This document shows positions 36,630 to 48,504 of a stretch of DNA of 64,000 nt, one piece after another (the stretch's first letter is position 1; every line of letters begins with the position of its first letter). The stretch comes from Rugalucina vietnamica (Eukaryota; Mollusca; Bivalvia; Lucinida; Lucinidae): positions 40,974,395 through 41,038,394 of the forward strand of contig OZ024883.1 in NCBI GenBank assembly GCA_964017185.1, read 5' to 3'. Under the pieces are notes generated by a model, which worked only from the letters and a program-made list of their open reading frames with translations, made no database searches and was not told the origin of the DNA. A program made the position numbers and the translations under genes.

Positions 36630-37725
36630 GTAAAATGAAAACAATGACCTGAAAAGTAAAGCGTACGCAATCGCCAGAACCGGAATGGTCAGAGTAAGAA
36701 ATGGTCATAACGTATAATGAATGCAATGGACAGAAAAGTTAAACGTAAGTAATGGCCAGAAAAATAAATAGTACGAAATGGTCACTGATATATGCGACGG
36801 ACAGAAAAATAAATCGTAAGTAATGGCCAGAAAAGAATTAAGCATTGGTCAGAAAATAATAGAAACGGAATTAAGTAAGCATTAAACAGAAAAGTAAAAT
36901 GCAAGAAATGGCTAGAAAAGTAAAGCGTTTACAAGCAATGACCAGAAAAGTTTAAATGTAAGCAATGGTCAGAAAAGAATTAGAAAGTAAAATTTTATTG
37001 AAGTCAGCAATGGCCAGAAAATCAAAAGTAAGCAATGGCCAGGATAGAAATACGTAAGCAGTGGCCAGAAAAGTAAAAGCGTAAGTAATTGTCAGAAAGG
37101 AAAAAAATGTAATGGCCAGAAAAGAATGGAAAGTAAATGAAGTAAGCAATGGCAAAAAATCAAAAGTAAGCAATAGCTAGGATAGAAATACGTTAATGGC
37201 CAGAAAAATAAATCGTAAGCAATGGTCAGAAAAGAATAAGAAAGTAAATGAAGTAAGCTATGGCCAGAAAATCAAAAGTAAGCAATGGCTAGGATAGTAA
37301 AGCGTAAGCAATGGCCAGAAAGGGTAAAGTGTAAGCAATGGCCAGAAAGGGAAAAATGTAAGCATTGGCCAGAAAGGGGAAAATGTAAGCATTGGCCAGA
37401 AAGGAAAAAAATGTAAGCATTGGCCGGAAAGGAAAAAAAATGTAAGCATTCAGTATGGAAGAAATGTAAGCATTGGCCAGAAAGAAAAAAAAATGTAAGC
37501 ATTGGCCAGAAAGGAAAAATGTAAGCAATGGGCAGAAAAGAATAAGTAAATGAAGTAAGCAGTGGACAGAAAATAAAAAAAAAAATAAGCAATGGCCAGG
37601 ATAGAAATACGTAGGCAACGGCCAGGCGTGATAGAAATACGTAAGCAATGGCCAGGATAGAAATACGTAACCAATGGCCAGAAAAAGTAAAGCGTAAGCA
37701 ATGAGTAAATGAAGTAAGCAGCTCT
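36630..37725. repeat. Minisatellite, GTAAGCAATGGCCAGAAAAG-type, block 1
   Basis: Diverged tandem repeats built on AAGTAAGCAATGGCCAGAAA with monomers of about 24-36 bp. Longer composite units include AGGATAGAAATACGTAAGC. The minus strand is open in several overlapping frames because the repeat lacks stops. These are not genes. Confidence 0.9.
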
Positions 37726-38159
37726 CACCTCAGTATGTGTTCCGACTTAGGTAATCTTGGGTGATCCTGGGACAATTTTCATCTGGCATTGCCTTCCTGG
37801 TACCAACAATGACACTAGCGCTGAAAAGGCTTTACAACAGGTCTGCTCTCACCTCAGTATGTGCACTGTACAGCTTTTCGTGACAAAAATGTCTATGGAG
37901 GTGCGAATATTGTTTGAAAAAGCTCCAGTGATGACTGATACACAAACCGAACAATTTGGTAATTTTGTGAAAAATGGTGGGACGACCAGTCATCTTTGAC
38001 ACTGATTTTCCAATCTTTTGCAAGGACTATCGTCTCAAATAAGCCCTCGTGTGAAAGATAAAAAGACAATTTATAACAATACGAAGTTCATACTTCATGA
38101 AATATAACGTTTTTTTTTGTTACAGGCTCTCAAACACATTTTCCTTAACTTTTTTGTTG
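37726..38159. other. Unique sequence splitting the minisatellite
   Basis: The string TCTCACCTCAGTATGTG occurs at about 37723 and again at 37845. No gene is recognised. The short open frame 37757-37999 has no known domain. Confidence 0.35.
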
Positions 38160-38470
38160 AGTATACATAGGCAACGGTCAGGCGTGATAGAAATACGTAA
38201 GCAATGGCCAGCCCATCGGATAGAAATACGTAGGCAACGGTCAGGCGTGATAGAAATACGTAAGCAATGGCCAGGATAGAAATACGTAACCAATGGCCAG
38301 AAAAGTAAACCGTAAGCAATGGTTAGAAAGGGAAAAAAAGTAAGCAATGGCAAGAAAAGAATGAGAAGATAATAATGTAAACAATAGCATGAAAAGTACA
38401 TGGTCAGAAGTAAAGCCTAAGCAATGATCAGAAAATAAGTAAGCAATGGCGGACAGAAAAGTATTCAGTG
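38160..38470. repeat. Minisatellite block 2
   Basis: Repeats the composite unit CAGGCGTGATAGAAATACG / TAAGCAATGGCCAG seen at 37,600-37,700. This shows a higher-order duplication shared between blocks 1 and 2. Confidence 0.85.
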
Positions 38471-38474
38471 TTGG

Positions 38475-38690
38475 TTTGTTTGGGATGTGGTTTAACGTCC
38501 CAGTCAATAGCAAATGGTCATGTCGGGACGTTGCCTCCATTTTATGAGATTTTTACCAAAAATTAGGTTGTCAAGACATCCAAAAGTTCTTCAAATATAA
38601 CCATATAAATACGGCTTATATGTATGGATGGTTTGACTTGAACGACTTTTCCTCGGCAGTCCCAGACCTGAGCGGTTAATCAGTAATCAG
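38475..38690 (+). repeat. SINE-like fragment between minisatellite blocks
   Basis: Contains GTGGTTTAACGTCCCAGTC and CATGTCGGGACGTTGCC, related to the window's first 60 bases (inverted) and to the TTTTACGTCCC...GAGACG portion of the SINE at 58.4 kb. No promoter boxes remain. Confidence 0.45.
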
Positions 38691-38699
38691 ATGGTCAGT

Positions 38700-39690
38700 C
38701 AGTAGCATAGAAGCTTTGCCATAAGCAATGACCAGAAAATAAATAAAAAGTAAGCAATTGCAAGAAAAGTAACGCAAAAGCAATGGCCATCAGAAAAGTA
38801 AAACGTAACTTGAGTAAGCAATATTCAGAAAAGTAAAGCGTTAGAAAATGTCAGAAAACTTGAAAACGTAAGCAATGGTCAGAAAAGGTAAAGTCAGAAA
38901 AGAAAAGGAACCATGTAAGCAGTGACCAGAAAAGCAAAATGTAAGCAGTGAACTGAAAAGCAAAATGTAAGCAGTGAACTGAAAAGTAAAATGTAAGCAA
39001 TGACCAGAAAAGCAAAATGTAAGCAATGACCAGGAAAGCAAAATGCAAGCAATGACCAGAAAAGCAAAATGTAAGCAATGACCAGAAAAGCAAAATGTAA
39101 GCAATGACCAGGAAAGCAAAATGTAAGCAATGACCAGAAAAGCAAAATGTAAGCAATGACCAGGAAAGCAAAATGTAAGCAATGACCAGCAAAGCAAAAT
39201 GTAAGCAATGACCAGAAAAACATAATGTAAGCAATGACCAGAAAAGCATAATGTAAGCAATGACCAGAAAGGCATAATGTAAGCAATGACCAGAAAGGCA
39301 TAATGTAAGCAATGACCAGAAATGGCAGAAAAGCATAATGTAAGCAATGACCAGGAAAGCAAACTGTAAGAATGACCAGGAAAGGAAAATGTAAGCAATG
39401 ACCAGAAAAGCAAAATGTAAGCAATGACCAGGAAAGCAAAATGTAAGCAATGACCAGAAAAGCACAATGTAAGCAATGACCAGGAAAGCAAAATGTAAGC
39501 AATGACCAGAAAAGCAAAATGTAAGCAATGACCAGAAAAGCAAAATGTAAGCAATGACCAGAAAAGCAAAATGTAAGCAATGACCAGGATAGCAAAATGT
39601 AAGCAATGACCACAAAAGCAAAATGTAAGCTATGACTAAAAAGCAAAATGTAACAATGACCAGAAAAGTAAAACGTAAGCAATGGTTAGA
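38700..39690. repeat. 26 bp minisatellite, block 3
   Basis: A homogeneous array between about 38930 and 39690 with the unit GTAAGCAATGACCAGAAAAG + CAAAAT, 26 bp. Variants are GGAAAGC, GCATAAT and a few indels. Since 26 is not a multiple of 3 and the unit has no stop on the minus strand, all three minus frames stay open. This yields up to 284 residues of a hydrophobic HCLHFAFLVIAYIL-type repeat. That property follows from the DNA repeat and is not evidence of a protein. Confidence 0.95.
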
Positions 39691-39909
39691 CTTATGTTTA
39701 TGCAAAACACGACCACATGGGGATATAGTTTTCCTGAATTTGGGCCGGCGATGAATTACTAGTACTTACATTTGCCTATTTTGCCTCCGAAAACAAACTA
39801 TACAAAAGAAAAATCCGGACACGTCATCCATGCAGGACAGTTGTACATCGTTTTATCAAGGTCATAATGCAAAACAAAACTGCAAACCTTTAATTTAAAG
39901 GTACGTTGC

Positions 39910-40106
39910 CATTACGAAAACTTGCCCATGCAATAAATAGAGAATTTTCGAGCTTTAAAAATTGAAAATTTTCAACCGAAAAAGTTTGATATTTTTCTTA
40001 TTTTTGCTCAAAACATAGATTGTGGATACAAGTTAGAACCGCCTCGGCGAGGCGGTTCTAACGAGTACCCACAATCTATGTTTTGGAGCAAAAATAAGAA
40101 AAATAG
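39910..40106 (+). mobile_element. Foldback MITE, family B, copy 4, left part
   Basis: Runs from CATTACGAAAACTTGCCCAT through the complete central palindrome to AAAATAAGAAAAATAG, where a 517 bp insertion breaks it. The rest continues at 40624. Confidence 0.85.
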
Positions 40107-40263
40107 AATCCATCATGGGTGTCCAGTGGAGATAGGAAAATCCCAACCCGAGGGTCCACCCGTTCCAGTGGGAAACGAGGCTCGCCGAGTTTCCCACTGG
40201 AACGGTGGACCCGAGGGTTGGGATTTTCCTTTCTCCACTGGACACCCATGATCGATTCTTTTT
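40107..40263. mobile_element. Foldback element, family C, well-preserved copy
   Basis: A near-perfect palindrome with ends AATCCATCATGGGTGTCCAG and, inverted, AATCGATCATGGGTGTCCAG. The arms pass through GGAAAATCCCAACCCGAGG and TTCCAGTGGGAAACGAGG to the short centre CTCGCCGAG. No coding capacity. Confidence 0.85.
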
Positions 40264-40623
40264 CTTACATACTCCGATTTTATCCTTTTACCGGTAACAT
40301 ACCTGGTACCGTGCTTTAAACCTTGTGACGTTGTGCATATTACGGATGTGACGTCAAATGTAAATAAATCGCTGTCAAAGTCAATAGAGATGTAGTTTTT
40401 ATTTGTTTTTATTTTAAAACGAGCGTGATTCAAGAATACTCGCTGTGAAAAACATCACTTTTGTCTAGTTTTGGTGAACGCCATTGCTGCAAGCAGTAGA
40501 AACGATCGAATTATATCGCGTGCTTTTCTTATCTTGCATGAGCAACCAAACCAGCAGTGTAAGATCGATTTATCTACCACCACTAAAATGCCGGAATTTT
40601 TCTATCTTTATGATAGAGGTATG
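40107..40623. mobile_element. 517 bp insertion inside family B copy 4
   Basis: The 12-mer TAAGAAAAATAG lies at 40095-40106 and again at 40624-40635. Removing 40107-40623 with one 12-mer restores an ordinary family B element. The insertion starts with the family C palindrome and ends in unique sequence. Its right end shows no terminal repeat with its left end, so it may be more than one event. Confidence 0.7.
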
Positions 40624-40720
40624 TAAGAAAAATAGGTATACCCCTGCATACCCCAGTTTTGCTATATAAAAGTGGGGTTCAAGGGGGTATACATTACACG
40701 GACATGTTTTCCTGATGGTT
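40624..40720 (+). mobile_element. Foldback MITE, family B, copy 4, right part
   Basis: Resumes at TAAGAAAAATAGGTATACCC, contains GCTATATAAAAGTGGGG and ends at GGACATGTTTTCCTGATGG. Confidence 0.85.
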
Positions 40721-41560
40721 ACAAAGGCTCTCCATTACAGATGTCATTGCAGAATGGCAAAGGGCCGTTACTTTATCCAAGGGACGTCATTCTTAACATA
40801 AAAGCCAAAGTACATCGCTCATTATTCTGTGATGACAATTACAAATGTCGCGGCTTGCAGATGGCGCATGACTCAGTATGGCGCTTCTACAGATCACTGG
40901 CATTTTAGTCAAAACGAGGCAAAATCTACTGTATCGCGCATGCGTATTGTTAAAACTACGAGCTTGTGGGCATGCTCAGTCTGACTGCATTCTTTGCCTG
41001 CCGCCCGTTCGGTAGTTAAGGACCAAGTAAGCCTTCTCAGCACAGGCCATAATTTGATCAGAATACGCAAGATGCGCACGCAGATCTAGGTCGCCGCCGG
41101 AATGTCATGTGACATATCTTCAATCATGTGATTGCTCATTTCACCATCATATAAAGCCAAGGTTGGCTGTGGAAAATCGGAAACTTGATTGAATATTGAA
41201 TATGTCACGTGATTATTGAAAGTAATTATATGTTTAGAAAGAAAATTATTTCTGTACCATTTCAGTTTTATACAGAATCAAGAAAAGAGCTTTTCTTCGT
41301 ATTAAAACAAGTGCTTAGATGGTTGAATGGAAACAATAACACTACAGATTTTCCTTTGTGCATGGTATCATTTCGTTAATATGTAATAAGCGTATTGTGT
41401 AATGTCGCTCGTGCGTACATAGACTACACAATTCATTTGCTCACACGTGATAATATTCTAAAGCTGCTGCAGCTTTATAGATTTTTGATAAGGTGAAAAA
41501 ACTTTCTGCTAGCACTTTTATAAAAGAAAAGAAATTTAGACGGAAGCAATCGAATGCGAC
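40721..41560. other. Gene-free stretch, nothing recognised
   Basis: No repeat shared with the window and no coding motif seen. Short open frames only. Confidence 0.3.
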
Positions 41561-41564
41561 CCGG

Positions 41565-41920
41565 TTTTGAATGTGACATAAATAAAATAGTCTTCGAATT
41601 TGGCATGATTTCGAATTATCTTAGTTTCGAATGTGGCACAGTTTCGAATCTGACATGGTTTTGGATGTGGAATGGCATGGTTTCGAATTTGACATGGTTT
41701 CGAATGTGGCACGGTTTCGAATTTGGCATAGTTTCGAATATTTGACATGGTTTCAAATTTGGCATAGTTTGGAATTGGACATGATTTCGAATGTTGCATA
41801 GTTTTGAATTTGACATTGTTTCGAATTTGACATGGCTTCGAATGTGGCTGGTTTCGAATTTGGCACACTTTCGAATGCGACATAGTTTCGAATGAGACAT
41901 ACTTTCGAATTTTTCAAAAT
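41565..41920. repeat. 17 bp minisatellite
   Basis: Tandem copies of TTTCGAATTTGGCATGG and variants (TTTCGAATGTGGCACGG), with a period of 17 bp and some length drift. The minus strand is open in several frames, giving Ser/Lys/Pro-rich repeats such as SNSKPCQIRNHV that follow from the DNA repeat. Confidence 0.9.
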
Positions 41921-43690
41921 ACATTTGTTTCGATCAGGAAAGTTGCCTAAATCTGCTGTCACTACTTGTGAGTGTAAATGCAACGTTGCACCTTGCACAC
42001 TCAAACCACAGCCAGTCAGTGACACCGCATTCACACCCGAGACACGGCGCACAATGACGTCGCGGAAGCTTGAGGGCGTTGAGACGGAAGTTTACAGCCA
42101 CGTGCATTGCCAATACTTTCCAAGATATTTAGAAAGAAGGCCTTTCAAGTTTTGATGGTATATAATGACGGGCTTAAAAAGTTGTGGATTTGCTCGGTAG
42201 TTAGTTAATTGTACCAGTTAAAGCCTGGCCGTGAATGGCCGTCACATGGTCATGGGTAGTTAAATGCCCTGTGAACTCTTTTAATGAATGAGGCCACATA
42301 GTACAAATTTGCGAAGTTAATGTTACAGTGCATATTAGCATGGTATGCAAGGAGATGGGCTATTGCCGTGGCAAGATGTGAACACGTTTGTACGAAAAGT
42401 ATAGTGCGAGTTCTTTAACGATGTAGAGCCTGCGACAATTTGTTTGAATATCATTCCATGATGAACTCAAACTAATCGTTCTGATTATGTCTCGGAAAAT
42501 AGAGTATGCTAAGAACAAACAACATGCAAAGGGTATGATGAAAATCGCACATCGGTGCGGTCCAGCAATCTTGTTTATGCGGTACGGTGGCTGTCAAACG
42601 TCACCGTTCTTACCCAGCCTCAGGCAATTTTTCACTGCTTTACTGGCTGTAAATTCGAAAACAGATTTTTAATGAACTTCAGCGGTTTTTACAAGATAAT
42701 GGACATTTCTTCATTTGAATGGTCAGTGACGAGGCACAATAGGATTAGAAGATCATCATTTGGGTAAAGTTCATCTAATCCGACCCCAACAAAACCCCGT
42801 AATTTGACATATGAATACCTTGAATAGAACACCCCATACGAGATACTTGTCGCCATCATTCGACCTCATTAAAGGCCCGGTAGCACAGCGGGAGTAGACA
42901 CCGGATTAGCCCGGAACAAAACGTTAGAGGGCGCGAACAATGGACTACCTGCGCGGTCACACAGCGACACCCTTCACTTTCTTGCATAACACAAGTCGGC
43001 CGACCGGGGCTGGGTTTTATCCGAAAAACTAATTATGAACAGTGGGAAGCATAGTGCGAGAATTTGTCCTCTTATGCGTAATAGGGCCTAACAAGACGGT
43101 TAACATGGCGAAAAATAAACTTTGATGGCTTAAATAGATAAAGGCTAAATGGATTTAATAGGTTCATCTTATTGTAACACGTTATATCTGACTTAGGAAT
43201 CGGTTTTATAAAATCTTTTCGTGTTTTTTTTTAAAGTGATCCAAGAACAGCATTTCCCCAAAAATGATCCAAAAATAGTTTCTGCCTTTTCCAATAATGT
43301 GACTGTGGTACGGCACTGGCGTGTTGACTGTGGCATGTTTCACAATATTCAACAACATTGTTTGCACACCCCTGGAGTAAACCTGACACCTACCCACACA
43401 GCAGGCTAAATTTCTCCGCCAAAACGGTAGTTTATAAAACGGTACATGTGACCACCCTTTTAATTTTGTTATTCGTAGCACAACCTCATAAGAAGGAACC
43501 CAACGGTACAGCGACCAAATGTGGCATACTGATTGGCATTGCTTTTCCGTAAATTTATAGACTTAAAAATCATGGAAAAGTTTGACTGTCCACCCAGATT
43601 CATAGCAATGATGCGTCAGTTAAATAGTTTCATGGTGGCGTGCAGGTACGTTCAGAAAGATGGAAAGTTCTCTGAGCCTTTTGACAGGTA
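41921..43690. other. Gene-free stretch, nothing recognised
   Basis: Only short open frames with no recognised domain. No window repeat family is present. Confidence 0.3.
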
Positions 43691-43699
43691 GCATGGAAA

Positions 43700-44300
43700 G
43701 CCGTACCATTTGAAAGTTTTGGATGAATTCACCTTTCTGGGAATACTCTCTCAAGAGCAGTGCACATTTATGACGAGACTGTCTGTCTCGGAGCGAAATG
43801 AAAGCGAGCTTGACACCAAACTGAAAGTCCACAAGGCTGTGTTACAGCCAACCCTCTTACATTTATGTGAGACATGGATAGTATACCAATGCCATGCAAA
43901 GAGACTTTAGCATTTCCAAGCTTTTTAAGAAAACTATTTAAAAAGAAAAGTGGCAAGACAAAATTCCTGACTCAGAAGTCCTAAAAAGTCAGGGGTTTGA
44001 AGCATGCATTCGGCCAAAGCTAGCGCAGTTCAGATGGACTGACCATGTTTTAAGAAGACATGATGAGATACTGTCAAAGAAAGACACCGTCAAAGCCACA
44101 CTGAAGGAGTTCAACGTACCAATGGAGGTTTGACAAAAGGTTGCACAAGATCTAAGTGGTGCTGCCTCATAAAAAGGAGCAACTCATTAATGGAACTGTG
44201 AAGAATAGAGGATCTACGAAGCTGAAAGAAAGCACAGTGAACGCAAAGCCAGAGTCAGTGGGCCTTACCAGATTATTTAACATTGACTTCCTCTACTTGC
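43700..44300 (+). pseudogene. Decayed LINE reverse transcriptase C-terminal fragment (RTE-like)
   Basis: The + strand frame at 43710-43910 reads DEFTFLGILS...LDTKLKVHKAVLQPTLLHLC then ETWIVYQCHAKRL, which matches the C-terminal part of 'endonuclease-reverse transcriptase' LINE proteins (FTYLGS...YKAVVLPTLLYGCETW type). After a stop, matching fragments continue in shifted frames (HFQAF, KVARQNS) and near 44130-44270 (RSKWCCLIK-like, ERKARVSG-like). Several stops and frameshifts make it a dead fragment. It is unrelated to the LINE in the Zic intron. Confidence 0.7.
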
Positions 44301-44430
44301 AACCGATAGCTTATAGCACAAATTGGCATAGGCAGCCAACAAAGAACTCACAATAAACATGGAGAAATAAAGATGGTCTTTCTCATTACTGAGAGAAGAA
44401 GGGTCCATGTACTCCCAAACAATTATTGCT

Positions 44431-44890
44431 CTCATCTTGATACTGCGATAATATAATTTACATGTAATAAGACATAATTCTTACATTCAGTTATTTTTCA
44501 TTCGAATGCTTTATCCGTATTAGATCCGAGTTGTTCTTGATTAAAAATGGAAATTTAAAGCAAACTATTGATCAATATTAATTTGCAGCAAATGCCATAA
44601 ACTTTTCTCCGGTTGCATATTTAGACGATACCCACTTTTTGTAAAGAATCGATAAACCATGACCTGATTGATTTTCATGTTCCATGCATAATGTTCAGCA
44701 ACCTTAAAATTTTTAAAAAGTTGATATAACTTTGTGGTACAGTACCTTTCCTGTACTTATCAAAATTAAGTATAGTCTGTTTCAAGAATAGCGATTAAAA
44801 GTGGCATGCTGCAGGAAATGGTCGACTTAACATGTCCACTGAAGGTCAAATGTGATGTTATGTGGTTTCCAAGGCACAAGAAATCACAAG
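44431..44890. repeat. Direct duplication, copy 1
   Basis: Shares most of its length with 44947-45435, for example TACATGTAATAAGACATAAT, GAGTTGTTCTTGATTAAAAA and GTCAAATGTGATGTTATGTG. The copies differ by substitutions and small indels. Confidence 0.85.
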
Positions 44891-44946
44891 AAAGAACGAA
44901 ACATATGTCAATACAAAACTGTCACCAATACGAAATAATTATTGTT

Positions 44947-45435
44947 ATCATCTTGGAACTGCAGATAATATGATTTACATGTAATATGACATAATTCTTA
45001 CATTCAATTAATTTTTCATTTGAACGCTTTATCCGTATTAAATCCGAGTTGTTCTTGATTAAAAATGGAAATTTAAAGCAAAACATTGATCAATATTAAT
45101 TTGCAGCAAGTGCCATAAACCTTTTCTACGGTTGCATATTTAGACTATACAGTTTCATTTTTGTAAAGAATCGATAAATCATGACCTGAGTGATAAATCA
45201 TGACCGGATATTTTTTTTCATGTTCCATGCATAATGTTCAGCAATCTTAAATTTTTCATAAAAAGTCGGTAGACTTTTGTGGTACAGTACTATTTCTGTA
45301 CTTATCAAATTAAGTATAGTCTGTTTCAAAAGATGCGATTAAAAGTGGCACGTCCGAATAATATAGCAGCAGGAAATGAACGACTTAAGTCCATTGAAGG
45401 TCAAATGTGATGTTATGTGGTTCCAAGGCACATGT
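44947..45435. repeat. Direct duplication, copy 2
   Basis: Second copy of the preceding unit, beginning about 515 bp further on. It has a local internal repeat (AAATCATGACC twice, 45175-45204) that copy 1 lacks. No coding potential was seen in either copy. Confidence 0.85.
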
Positions 45436-45656
45436 AATCAGGTGAAAATTACTTCCCTTGAATGGTAGAACACGATTACGGATATGCTTGCACACAAAAT
45501 AGTTCCCCTATTTATTGGGGTATCAGTAAAGTTGTTCAATCATGTTGAATTGCTACTTTTGATGTCAGTTTGGTTAGATTATTGTCTAAGCTTTCCGGAA
45601 ATGTTAAATTAGTGGAGATATCTGACCATATCTGGTAATTTCAGGTATTTAACTGC

Positions 45657-45918
45657 CCATCAGGAAAACATGCCCGTGTCTTGCACACCCCTTTAAACCC
45701 CACCTTTGTATAGTAAAACTGGGGTATGCAGGTGTATACCTATTTTTCTTATTTTTGCTCCAAAACATAGATTGTGGATACACGTTAGAACCGCCTCGGC
45801 GTACCCACAATCTATGTTTTGAGCAAACATAAGAAAAATATCAAACAATTTTCCAGCGAAAATTTTCATTTTTACAACCAAAAAAAATTCTGTATATTGC
45901 ATGGGCAAGTTTCATAAT
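45657..45918 (-). mobile_element. Foldback MITE, family B, copy 5
   Basis: Starts CATCAGGAAAACATGCCCGT. The central palindrome is half deleted: GTTAGAACCGCCTCGGCG runs straight into TACCCACAATC. This copy no longer forms the full hairpin. Confidence 0.85.
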
Positions 45919-47735
45919 ACAACTGAACCACCCCTTATGCGGTTGCTCGTGGACAGGCGGATAATTCACGAAGACACCGGTATGTATGCCTCCAAAACGA
46001 ATCGGTGAACCCATATTTTAATCTTGATTAAAAGTACTGGCATGCAGTGTAGACATAGAGGAAATCTTCAGAACAAAGCCAGCAGTGTCTTTTAAGAAGA
46101 TAGGAGGCAAAATAAATGATTATCGAATTAATTGTGGTCTGGGTCCTGCTATCACAAGATAGAACGAAACATGCCTGCAATAAAAATAAATAGACTGAAA
46201 AAATTGTTACAAAGTTGTGACCTTGACCTTTAATATTAGACAACATTTCAATCACCCAATCACTGCAATACAAGCAGATTTTGCATCTATGAAAGAATTA
46301 ACCACCATAATGCATTAGCTAATCGCATTAAAACATCAGAGCCTTCATGCGCAACATTTTCGGAAGAAAAAAAAAAAGAGCGGTGGCATTTCCACAGGAA
46401 GCCTTTGCGGAATGCTTACTGTGACACAAATCGAATGCTTTCATTTCCCACATATGTGTCGTCCCATAGAAAATTAGGACAACGGTATGTGCCGTCATTG
46501 GCGTCCTATTTTAGTTGGTCCACGATCGCAGTCTGCACATCCTTCGCGTTTGCCAAACAAGAAATTTCTAAATCGGAGTCTACCGAAAACTAGGGCAGGA
46601 TATTTTGTATTGTCATTTCTTCGATAATGAGCCAACTGCTCTGGATACTCACTGTCAAAGCTTTGAACGCGACTGGAATTGCAACGAGCATGCTTATGTT
46701 ATCATTTATAACAAATCCCCCATCGATCATTCAATAGAATAGGAGAATTAAGAAAGCGCATGCGCCATGACTAGGCACGATTGTCTAGGGTAACTTGGGC
46801 ATGAAGGTTGTGTTTGTCCCGCAGTTAGCTTTGAAAATCCTATTGATTTGAACACCATCATGAAAAACGCACACTGTTGTGTATTTAATCAGGACCTAAA
46901 ACAAAATAATGTTGCGCTATAAAGAATCTAGTTACAGGCTTCACAATTTGGACATGGAAACCAAACTTTTCTTATTACCCAAACAGCTAGTAAATGTCAC
47001 ATAATACGCACTTTTACGTTGTGCAATTTGATTTGTGCATGTCACATTATGTACTAATTCTGAATGACCTGGCTCGTGCGGATTAAACGTCATGAAACGA
47101 CAAAATGTACCATGCTACAAACGATTACATAACAGATAGGTACTTGGGTTGTTCAAGCCTTCGACTAAAATCTGCCTTTTAAATGCCATTTATCCAACAC
47201 CAGAATTTACAAATGGCCCGAGTAGACAACATACTACATACGACAACGGTCAGCGGAGAAGTGGGGAGTGAACATACTGGCGGAATTTACCAAAAACAAG
47301 ACGACACGAGCTATCTTCGGCTTCGGCGTCAAGACAAGATTTCCAGAGAAAAAGCTACGATCTTTATTGAAACTTTCAGATGATTCTCAATATGGAAAAT
47401 ACTACGGTATTGTAGAATCATCAGGATGGAAATTAAAATGATCGATTTCAATTGATGAAGCGGATATTTTCATCATATCTTATGATATTAATTGTATTTT
47501 TATGTTAGAGTAACACTAGTAATTTTGCTCCATTTAAAAGCAGTACTGCTAGGTCAGTGACGTTTAATTAAGAGTTGAATAATACATGGTTTTTAATATT
47601 TTTACAGTCTCATTGAGACACGGTGACAAAAGGATACATGTACTTTTGTATTGACTTTTTTGTCAATAGTAGTGATACTGGAAAACGTTAAAATAAAGGG
47701 GTATGGACATGTCGGATTTTTTTTGATCTTGTACC
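45919..47735. other. Gene-free stretch, nothing recognised
   Basis: Several short open frames without domain or splice support. No window repeat family is present. Confidence 0.3.
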
Positions 47736-47992
47736 ATCACGAAAACATGTCCGTGTAATAACCCCACTTTTATATAGCAAAACTGGGGTATGCAGGGGTA
47801 TACCTATTTTTCTTATTTTTGCTCCAAAACATAGATTGTGGGTACCCGTTAGAACCGCCTCGGTGAGGCGGTTCTAACGTGTACCCACAATCTATGTTTT
47901 GAGCAGGTGAGGCGGTTCTAACGGGTACCCACAATCTATGTTTTGGAGCAAAAATAAGAAAAAATATCAAAATTTTTCAGCTAAAAATTTTC
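47736..47992 (-). mobile_element. Foldback MITE, family B, copy 6, with duplicated arm
   Basis: Has the normal palindrome and then an extra partial arm: after TATGTTTTGAGCA the string GGTGAGGCGGTTCTAACG and TACCCACAATCTATG is repeated. The end beyond the TTTTCAAG block is missing. Confidence 0.85.
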
Positions 47993-48504
47993 AAGTCCGG
48001 ATGCTCTGACCAGTAAATGATGAAACAGACTATACCGGTGACCAATACAATGTACTTTGATAAGTAAAAGTGAACAGTTTTGTGTAATTGTATAATTAAA
48101 ACATATTACTGATTAAAAAATATACGAATGCCTTTTTAATTTTCATTTACCCCCTTTTTCAGAAAAATACTCGATTTCTGTGGTTTTCTGTACATGTATT
48201 AATTTTCTTGTCAATGATCTCTTCAACATGATCATAATAATTATTTGCAGTTCTGTCATTATGCTGTGGAATATGCAATGTTAGCATCTCAAGGACGAAT
48301 TATGGTAAAATCGAATGCAGCCTCGGAAGTCTTGTCCTATTTCAAACTGTGCATTCAATGCCGCCATCCACAAGTCGCTCGGGAATATAAACACTATAGT
48401 CTGTTTCATGGTATAGATACACATACATTGCGCAGAAACGTGACAATCCTCCATGTCAATGGCATCAGTGAAGGTCATTCGATTTTGTCGCGCGTCTTCA
48501 TACT
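47993..48504. other. Short gene-free stretch
   Basis: Contains an open frame at 48245-48523 (92 codons) with no recognised domain, which runs into the family A element. Nothing else is seen. Confidence 0.3.

Noticed and set aside
36952..38540. Minus-strand ORFs rich in Phe, Leu and Trp across minisatellite blocks 1 and 2
   Set aside because: Same cause: repeat units without stops.
38841..39705. Three long overlapping minus-strand ORFs coding hydrophobic repeats
   Set aside because: They are explained by a 26 bp DNA repeat without stops. All three frames stay open equally, and no promoter or flanking exon was seen.
41536..42052. Overlapping minus-strand ORFs of about 100 codons
   Set aside because: Produced by the 17 bp minisatellite; no domain and no codon pattern beyond the repeat.
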